From: Vibrio sp. SCSIO 43137
Lineage (GTDB): Bacteria > Pseudomonadota > Gammaproteobacteria > Enterobacterales > Vibrionaceae
Assembly (NCBI RefSeq): GCF_028201475.1
Contig: NZ_CP116383.1
Location: 3,309,464 to 3,373,463 of the forward strand
Reading direction: 5' to 3'
Length of the DNA: 64,000 nucleotides
Part shown: positions 59,025 through 64,000 of the stretch, piece by piece
How the letters are laid out: every line of letters starts with the position of its first letter
Position numbering within the stretch: position 1 is the first letter of the stretch
The notes under the pieces: model-generated
The model's database searches: none
What the model was told of the DNA's origin: nothing
The model's input: the letters and a program-made list of their open reading frames with translations, nothing else
Position numbers and translations under genes: made by a program

Positions 59025-60644
59025 TTACTTGGAATGTAAGCCTTTCTTTTCCAGATTCCGGTAAATCAACGACTGTTGAATTAGCGTCACTATGTTAGAC
59101 ACCAACCAGTACAGTACCAGACCTGAAGGGAAGAACAGGAAGAAACCAGTAAACATGATCGGCATGAAGGTCATAATCTTCTGCTGCATAGGATCGGTTA
59201 CTGTTGTCGGGCTCATCTTCTGGATCAGGAACATACTTGCACCCATTAACAGAGGCAGAATGTAGTATGGGTCCTGAGCTGACAGGTCAGTAATCCAGCC
59301 GAAGAACGGCGAGTGGCGCAGCTCAACAGATTCCATCAGAGACCAGTACAGTGCAATGAAAATAGGCATCTGCAGGAAGATAGGTAAACAACCACCAAGC
59401 GGGTTCACTTTCTCTTTCTTATACAGTTCCATCATCTCCTGACTCATGCGCTGACGGTCATCACCGATACGCTCACGCATAGCCTGAAGTTTAGGCTGAA
59501 GCATACGCATCTTAGCCATAGAGGTGTACTGAGCTTTCGTCAGCGGGTACATAGCACCACGAACGATAAAGGTCAGGATAATAATTGACACACCCCAGTT
59601 AACCACAACGCCCTGAATCATAGATAGCAACCAGTGCAGAGGTTTAGCGATAAACCATAGCCAGCCGTAGTCAACTACCAAGTCAAGGTTAGGGGCAACT
59701 TCAGCCATCTCTTTCTGTAGCTTAGGACCTGCCCATAGGGTTGCTTTCAGTTGTGTCTGGTCACCTGTGCCGATGGTTTTGTTCGGCATACGCACACCGA
59801 TATCAGCAAGGTTGCCAATAACACGAGTGTAGATGGTTGAACCAGGCTCATTACGTGGAATCCACGCTGAAGCGAAATAGTGTTGCAGCATACCAACCCA
59901 GCCCTGACCGTCAGTCAGGTTCAGCGAAAGGTTACGATCCTGCATATCTTCGAAGCTGTACTTCTTGTAGCGTACATCCTGAGTTGAGTATGCACCGCCG
60001 CGGTATGTCGGCATTGTCAGACTGCCACCAGCATCCATAACATTTTGACGCAGGTGAGTGTACATTCCGATAGTGGCGTTGGCACCTGACTGGTTATCGA
60101 CTGTGTATTCCACATCGATATCATAGCGGCCACGCTTAAGAATAAAGGTTTTGGTGTACTGAATGCCATTCGCTGCATAAGTCATAGGAATGCGCAGTTC
60201 GTTTTCACCATCAGCCAGGGTAAAGCTGTCAGCAGACACTGTGTACGAAGGACGGTTGGTGCTGCTCAGGTCGATGCCCTGAGGACCGATAAGACCACTC
60301 TGAGCAATATAAACGTGTCCAGGTTCGTTTTTCAGAAGCTGGAAAGCGTCAGCAGAGTCCAGTTCTGCATCATACTGGTTCAGAGTCGCTGCAGTAACGT
60401 CACCACCAAGGGTATCAATAGACAGAGTTAACACATCTGTTGTCACTGTGATCAGTTTGGCAGAAGACTGTTGCTGCGGAGCAGGGTCCAGTTCGCTTGC
60501 AATAGATGGTGCAGGTAGAGTGCTGCCATTTTGTGCCTGTACTGCTTGCTGAGGTGCTGGGTTCTTCTCAATGTTCCACTGTTGATACAGCAGGAACGAA
60601 ACCAGTACCAGTGCAAGAAGCAGGATATTACGTTGTGAATCCAT
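59025..60644 (-). CDS. yidC: Membrane protein insertase YidC
   Basis: Inserts inner-membrane proteins alone or with Sec. 539 residues. An N-terminal membrane helix (about 6-22), a large periplasmic beta domain (about 60-330), then five membrane segments of the Oxa1 core, with the hydrophilic-groove Arg in [20 protein letters not shown]. yidD ends 2 bp upstream. Confidence 0.97.
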   Translation of the reverse strand: MDSQRNILLLALVLVSFLLYQQWNIEKNPAPQQAVQAQNGSTLPAPSIASELDPAPQQQSSAKLITVTTDVLTLSIDTLGGDVTAATLNQYDAELDSADAFQLLKNEPGHVYIAQSGLIGPQGIDLSSTNRPSYTVSADSFTLADGENELRIPMTYAANGIQYTKTFILKRGRYDIDVEYTVDNQSGANATIGMYTHLRQNVMDAGGSLTMPTYRGGAYSTQDVRYKKYSFEDMQDRNLSLNLTDGQGWVGMLQHYFASAWIPRNEPGSTIYTRVIGNLADIGVRMPNKTIGTGDQTQLKATLWAGPKLQKEMAEVAPNLDLVVDYGWLWFIAKPLHWLLSMIQGVVVNWGVSIIILTFIVRGAMYPLTKAQYTSMAKMRMLQPKLQAMRERIGDDRQRMSQEMMELYKKEKVNPLGGCLPIFLQMPIFIALYWSLMESVELRHSPFFGWITDLSAQDPYYILPLLMGASMFLIQKMSPTTVTDPMQQKIMTFMPIMFTGFFLFFPSGLVLYWLVSNIVTLIQQSLIYRNLEKKGLHSK

Positions 60645-60646
60645 CG

Positions 60647-60904
60647 TTATTTATCTCTGTCTTTGTCTTGGATTGGTGGAACGGGGTCAAAACCCCCTTC
60701 ATTCAAAGGGTGGCATTTTAATAGACGTTTGCCAGATAACCAACACCCTTTTACAAAACCGTGCATTTTTATTGCTTCTAAAGCATAAGTTGAGCAGGTC
60801 GGAGTAAAGCGACAGCGAGGACCTATAAGCGGGCTGATAACCAACTTATATATATAAATCAATCCGATAGCTATCCACGAGAGGGGCGAGAAAGGCGATG
60901 CCAT
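60647..60904 (-). CDS. yidD: Membrane protein insertion efficiency factor YidD
   Basis: An 85-residue small protein that helps YidC-dependent insertion. It starts with an amphipathic segment ([16 protein letters not shown]) and holds the hallmark [15 protein letters not shown]. Its first 34 bp overlap the end of rnpA in another frame, a common arrangement. Confidence 0.94.
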   Translation of the reverse strand: MASPFSPLSWIAIGLIYIYKLVISPLIGPRCRFTPTCSTYALEAIKMHGFVKGCWLSGKRLLKCHPLNEGGFDPVPPIQDKDRDK

Positions 60905-61227
60905 AGTTTATCAAATAATTTAAATATTTCTTCATTGCTCAGGTCTTGCGCGCTCTTTTTCGCAATCACAACAAAATCTTTATTGGGCAGTTGATGTTGC
61001 TTCATTCTAAAGCTTTGACGAGCCAGACGTTTAAATCGATTTCTGCCGACAGCAGTTTTAATCTGTTTTTTAGGAACGGCTAAGCCAAGTCTGGGATGAG
61101 AAAGAGAGTTCTTTCGGGCAATGATAGTGAAATGAGGTGAGCCAGCACTGTGTGCTTGCTGGAATACATTTTGATAATGCTCGGGAGTTAACAAGCGTAA
61201 CTCCCGATTGAACGCGTACTTAGTCAA
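60871..61227 (-). CDS. rnpA: Ribonuclease P protein component
   Basis: The protein subunit that supports the M1 RNA in tRNA 5' maturation. 118 residues. The RNR motif is [13 protein letters not shown] (about 64-76). The start codon is TTG at 61225-61227 ([13 protein letters not shown]); no ATG is available. It lies 12 bp after rpmH. Confidence 0.96.
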   Translation of the reverse strand: MTKYAFNRELRLLTPEHYQNVFQQAHSAGSPHFTIIARKNSLSHPRLGLAVPKKQIKTAVGRNRFKRLARQSFRMKQHQLPNKDFVVIAKKSAQDLSNEEIFKLFDKLWHRLSRPSRG

Positions 61228-61239
61228 AATAATCGCGAA

Positions 61240-61374
61240 TTATTTTGATAGGCGCGCACGGCCTTTAGCACGACGTGCATTAATTACTTTACGACCGTTC
61301 TTAGTTGCCATGCGTGCACGGAAACCGTGAGTACGCTTGCGCTTTAGAACTGAAGGTTGAAAAGTGCGTTTCAT
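61240..61374 (-). CDS. rpmH: 50S ribosomal protein L34
   Basis: 44 residues, very basic. It starts [20 protein letters not shown] and ends [10 protein letters not shown], an almost invariant sequence in gammaproteobacteria. It is too short for most open-frame cut-offs. It is first in the rpmH-rnpA-yidD-yidC operon. Confidence 0.98.
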   Translation of the reverse strand: MKRTFQPSVLKRKRTHGFRARMATKNGRKVINARRAKGRARLSK

Positions 61375-61443
61375 TGTTAATACCTTTTACTGATCAGTAG
61401 TTTATAGGTTTTTGTTAAACCCGGCGTGGGACTTAACATCCGA

Positions 61444-61464
61444 CGCCTCTCAAACAAAGAGGCG
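61444..61464 (-). other. Hairpin at the 5' end of the rpmH transcript
   Basis: CGCCTCT, a 7-base loop, AGAGGCG. It lies 3 bp downstream of the promoter -10, so it would form at the very 5' end of the mRNA. Confidence 0.6.
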
Positions 61465-61466
61465 GA

Positions 61467-61495
61467 ATTGTAATCACTGACTACTTAAGAGTCAA
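61467..61495 (-). promoter_or_regulatory. rpmH operon promoter
   Basis: On the minus strand, TTGACT, a 17-bp spacer and TACAAT, near consensus. The leader before rpmH is about 85 nt. Confidence 0.88.
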
Positions 61496-61570
61496 TAACT
61501 GTTCGTCCATACCGGCCGAATAATTCCGGCCGACGGATTATACGTAGTGTGAGCTAAATCGCAAGGATCT

Positions 61571-62308
61571 TTACTCGATCCCAACCTGATTTAAGAACTT
61601 TTTAAGTTTAGGATCCTGTGGATTGTCGAAGATATCCTGTGGAGATCCCTGTTCAACAATCTTACCTTCTGCCATAAAGATAACCCTGTCAGCCACTTCA
61701 CGGGCAAATTGCATCTCATGAGTGACCACCAGCATGGTCTGATGGCGGGTTGCCAGCTCTTTCATCAGGTTAAGTACTTCACCGACCCATTCAGGATCTA
61801 AAGCCGAAGTCGGTTCATCAAACAGCAGCAGTTCAGGCTGGAGTGCCATAGCCCGGCCGATACCGACCCGCTGTTGCTGACCACCGGACAGGGCAGAAGG
61901 GTAGCTGTCTGCTTTATCTCCAAGCCCGATATCATCCAGTATCTGTTGCGCTCTGTCATAGGCCTGATCTTTTTTCCAGTTACGCACGGTAATAAGACCT
62001 TCGGCAATATTCTGCTTAGCAGTAAGGTGAGCAAACAGGGCATAGTTCTGAAAAACAAAGCCAGTCTTTCTTCTTAATGCCAGAACATCGGCTTTGGAGA
62101 AGTTTTCACTGTCCAGAGTGACATCATCAATGGTGATGCTTCCCTTATCAGGCTGCTCTAAGAAGTTAACACAACGCAACAAGGTCGATTTTCCGGTACC
62201 GCTGGAACCAATGATGACAATGATCTCTCCCTGACGGATATCGATATCAATACCAGACAGAACCGCACTATCACCGAAGCTTTTATGGATATTATTTAAT
62301 CTGATCAT
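61571..62308 (-). CDS. Polar amino acid ABC transporter, ATP-binding subunit
   Basis: An importer ATPase of 245 residues, GlnQ/HisP/TcyC group. Walker A GSSGTGKSTLL (about 33-43), signature LSGGQQQRVGIGRA, Walker B LLLFDEPTSALDPEW and the His switch VVTHEM are all present. Its ATG overlaps the stop of the permease gene by 4 bp. Substrate cannot be read from this subunit. Confidence 0.94.
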   Translation of the reverse strand: MIRLNNIHKSFGDSAVLSGIDIDIRQGEIIVIIGSSGTGKSTLLRCVNFLEQPDKGSITIDDVTLDSENFSKADVLALRRKTGFVFQNYALFAHLTAKQNIAEGLITVRNWKKDQAYDRAQQILDDIGLGDKADSYPSALSGGQQQRVGIGRAMALQPELLLFDEPTSALDPEWVGEVLNLMKELATRHQTMLVVTHEMQFAREVADRVIFMAEGKIVEQGSPQDIFDNPQDPKLKKFLNQVGIE

Positions 62309-62982
62309 CTTTGATACGCCCTGTTGAGTTTTGTTTCTGCCCAGATCTGAACACGGGTAAGTATCACTACTACTCCCCAGTAGATAAGTGCAACGGCAAG
62401 AAAGGCTTCAAAAAACTTAAAGCTGGAAGAGGCTTCCATCTGTGCTTTTGCCATTATCTCTGCCACACCTAAGGTGAAAGCCAGAGAGGTTGACTTGATC
62501 ATATCGATAAAGTAGTTCATCAGCGAAGGCAGAGCGACACGGGTTGCCTGAGGAAGAATAATTCTTCTCATCGCCTGTGAGGTGGTCATACCCACAGAAA
62601 GGCTGGCTTCCATCTGGCTTCTGTCTATTCCGATAATAGCTGCCCTGATACTCTCGGCCATATAGGCGGCAAAGTGCAGAGTCAGGCCTATTACGGCGGC
62701 TGAAAAGGCATCTAAACCGACTAATACCGGAAATACCTGAGGTAAGCCGTAATAGAGCAGGAAAAGCTGAACCAGAAGGGGAGTACCGCGGAAAAAGCTA
62801 ATATAGAGCTGACTTAGCTGATCCAGCACAGGAACCCGGAATACACGAATATTGGCAATCACCACAGCGATAATCAGTGAGAATACCAATCCCCACAGCG
62901 CCATTTCCATGGTTGTGCCCAGATACTTCAACAGAATAGGCAGCAACTCAAACATATACTGAAAATCAAAATTCATGGGCAA
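62305..62982 (-). CDS. Polar amino acid ABC transporter, permease
   Basis: 225 residues with about five membrane segments of the HisM/GlnP type. The cytoplasmic EAA-like loop is at about 135-155 (MEASLSVGMTTSQAMRRIIL). With only one permease gene, it probably forms a homodimer. It lies after two hairpins that separate it from the binding-protein gene. Confidence 0.93.
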   Translation of the reverse strand: MPMNFDFQYMFELLPILLKYLGTTMEMALWGLVFSLIIAVVIANIRVFRVPVLDQLSQLYISFFRGTPLLVQLFLLYYGLPQVFPVLVGLDAFSAAVIGLTLHFAAYMAESIRAAIIGIDRSQMEASLSVGMTTSQAMRRIILPQATRVALPSLMNYFIDMIKSTSLAFTLGVAEIMAKAQMEASSSFKFFEAFLAVALIYWGVVVILTRVQIWAETKLNRAYQR

Positions 62983-63000
62983 CCCGCTAACTTGCTAATG

Positions 63001-63061
63001 AAAAAAATACCCCTAAGGCAGGGGTATAAAATGCAGTAGCAGAAGTTAAATTTCTGCTACT
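63001..63061 (-). terminator. Double hairpin between binding-protein and permease genes
   Basis: In the minus direction, a 10-bp stem (AGTAGCAGAA/TTCTGCTACT, 63035-63061) comes first. It is followed by TACCCCT/AGGGGTA (63008-63026) and seven T. The second is a good terminator; the first could block 3' exonucleases. Confidence 0.75.
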
Positions 63062-63073
63062 TTTCGACCTGTA

Positions 63074-63829
63074 TTACTTAGTGATATCTGCGTCGAACCA
63101 TTTCTGAGAGATCTTAGCCAAGGTACCATCTGCTCTCATTGCAGCAAGTGCCTGGTTAACTTCTTTCTGTAGTTTACGGCCATTTTCGTTATCGACGAAA
63201 GGCCATGCGTTTTCGATCTTATCGAAAGGTTGTCCGGCTAGCTCCAGTGGCAGACCTGTCTTCTTAATCAGTTCAAGTACCGATAGTCTGTCCATTACGA
63301 ATGCATCAGAGCGACCCAGAGCAACATCGTGTTCAATACCTGTGTCATAGGTTTTGATGTTGATTTTCTTCTCTTTATCATAGTCTTTTAGCAGTTGCTC
63401 AAAGTTAGAACCCAGGTTAACCGCAACAGTCTTACCGGCTAAGTCTTCAATCCCTTTGATTTCCGTATTGCCTTTACGTACTGCGATTTGTGCACCGTCA
63501 ACTACATACGGGTTTGCAAACAGATATTTTGCTTTACGTGCTTCAGTCATAGTGATCTGGTTAGAGATAGTATCGATGCGACCTGTCTCAAGCAGACCAA
63601 ACAGACCTGAGAAGTTTGCGGTTACGTACTCAACTTTATAGTCGTTACGGCGGCCGATTTCATCCCACAGGTCTACTTCAAAACCTTGTAGTTTGTCTTT
63701 TTCAACAAAGGTAAATGGATAGTAGCGGCCGGACATGCCCACTTTTACGTCTGTAGCAGCATATGTTGCCTGAATTGAAGCAGTTGATAGTGCAACTGTC
63801 GTTAATAGTATCTTTAACCAGTTTTTCAT
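63074..63829 (-). CDS. Polar amino acid ABC transporter, substrate-binding protein
   Basis: A periplasmic binding protein of 251 residues from the ATG at 63827-63829, with a signal peptide of about 28 residues (cleavage near QATYAA). It belongs to SBP family 3 (YYPFTFVEKDKLQGFEVDL is the family start). Overall it looks most like cystine or polar amino acid binders (TcyA/FliY group), but I cannot fix the ligand. It is first in its operon, with dnaA expected on the far side. Confidence 0.92.
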   Translation of the reverse strand: MKNWLKILLTTVALSTASIQATYAATDVKVGMSGRYYPFTFVEKDKLQGFEVDLWDEIGRRNDYKVEYVTANFSGLFGLLETGRIDTISNQITMTEARKAKYLFANPYVVDGAQIAVRKGNTEIKGIEDLAGKTVAVNLGSNFEQLLKDYDKEKKINIKTYDTGIEHDVALGRSDAFVMDRLSVLELIKKTGLPLELAGQPFDKIENAWPFVDNENGRKLQKEVNQALAAMRADGTLAKISQKWFDADITK

Positions 63830-64000
63830 AATGTAAATTCTCGTCACTTATTGGATAAGCGGATAATACGTCCTTAGTGTGATCCAGATAAAATAACTAG
63901 TTGTTATTAGACATAACTGAAAATTAGTGAATGATCTGGGGATAAGTTATAACGATCTGGTTTTTGTTAGTAATTTTGCCCATTTCTTGGGGAAAAATAG
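63830..64000. other. A/T-rich upstream region with DnaA-box-like sites
   Basis: 171 bp to the window edge without a gene. On the minus strand it contains TTATCCAAT (63850-63858) and TTATCCCCA (63937-63945), each one or two changes from the DnaA box. In related genomes this gap leads to dnaA. Confidence 0.4.

Noticed and set aside
61503..61535. GC-rich hairpin (CGGCCG/CGGCCG) between the ABC ATPase gene and the rpmH promoter
   Set aside because: No T run on either strand, so not called as a terminator; its function is unclear.

Overview
This window is a stretch of the main chromosome of a gammaproteobacterium, very probably a Vibrio or close relative in the Vibrionaceae (chromosome I). Four things point there: the protein sequences resemble Vibrio homologues as I remember them; the RND efflux set matches the vexRAB arrangement; an amino-acid ABC transporter follows rpmH on the side away from rnpA; and the rRNA operon carries a 5S-tRNA-Thr-5S tail. 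The window spans the replication origin. It is dense core genome with short intergenic gaps. I found no prophage, transposon, CRISPR array or defence island.

Layout. 1-6400: the N-terminal two thirds of the rep helicase (minus, cut by the window edge), then a plus-strand efflux operon vexR-vexA-vexB with a perfect 22-bp operator. 6465-9296: ubiK, ilvC and its divergent activator ilvY. 9331-15250: one complete rRNA operon on the minus strand, with promoters P1 and P2, 16S, tRNA-Ala(GGC), 23S, 5S, tRNA-Thr(GGT) and a second 5S. 15369-22498: yrdA facing the tsaC-hemF-aroE-yrdB operon, the PurR-controlled purEK pair, and the dprA-smg-yrdD operon. 22757-28459: def-fmt-rsmB-trkA-trkH. 28504-36925: trhA, a Spo0M-like gene, an unrecognised small gene, yihD, ccoG, srkA-dsbA, an acyltransferase and comM. 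37089-43623: the ilvL leader with its attenuator and ilvGMEDA. 43680-52155: glmU and the atpIBEFHAGDC operon. 52348-56571: mnmG-rsmG-parA-parB. 56700-56938: oriC. 57055-61374: mioC, mnmE and the rpmH-rnpA-yidD-yidC operon. 61571-63829: the amino-acid ABC transporter. dnaA probably lies just beyond the right edge.

The genes fall into a few functional groups: branched-chain amino acid synthesis (ilvC/ilvY and ilvGMEDA, at two separate loci); energy and membrane biogenesis (atp, ccoG, yidC/yidD); ribosome, translation and tRNA modification (rrn, def, fmt, rsmB, rsmG, mnmE, mnmG, tsaC, rnpA, rpmH); origin function and segregation (oriC, parAB, mioC); and envelope stress and efflux (vexRAB, dsbA, srkA).

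I saw no clearly novel multi-gene system. The most interesting items are small: an unrecognised 82-84 residue gene behind a perfect 18-bp palindrome; a terminator that separates mioC from oriC; compensatory base-pair changes between the two 5S genes; a double hairpin between the binding-protein and permease genes of the ABC transporter; and gene-order junctions (ilvY/rrn/yrdA and ilvA/glmU) that differ from the Vibrio cholerae order as I remember it. All coordinates and motifs were read by eye. Family assignments rest on recognition of conserved sequence, not on a database search.
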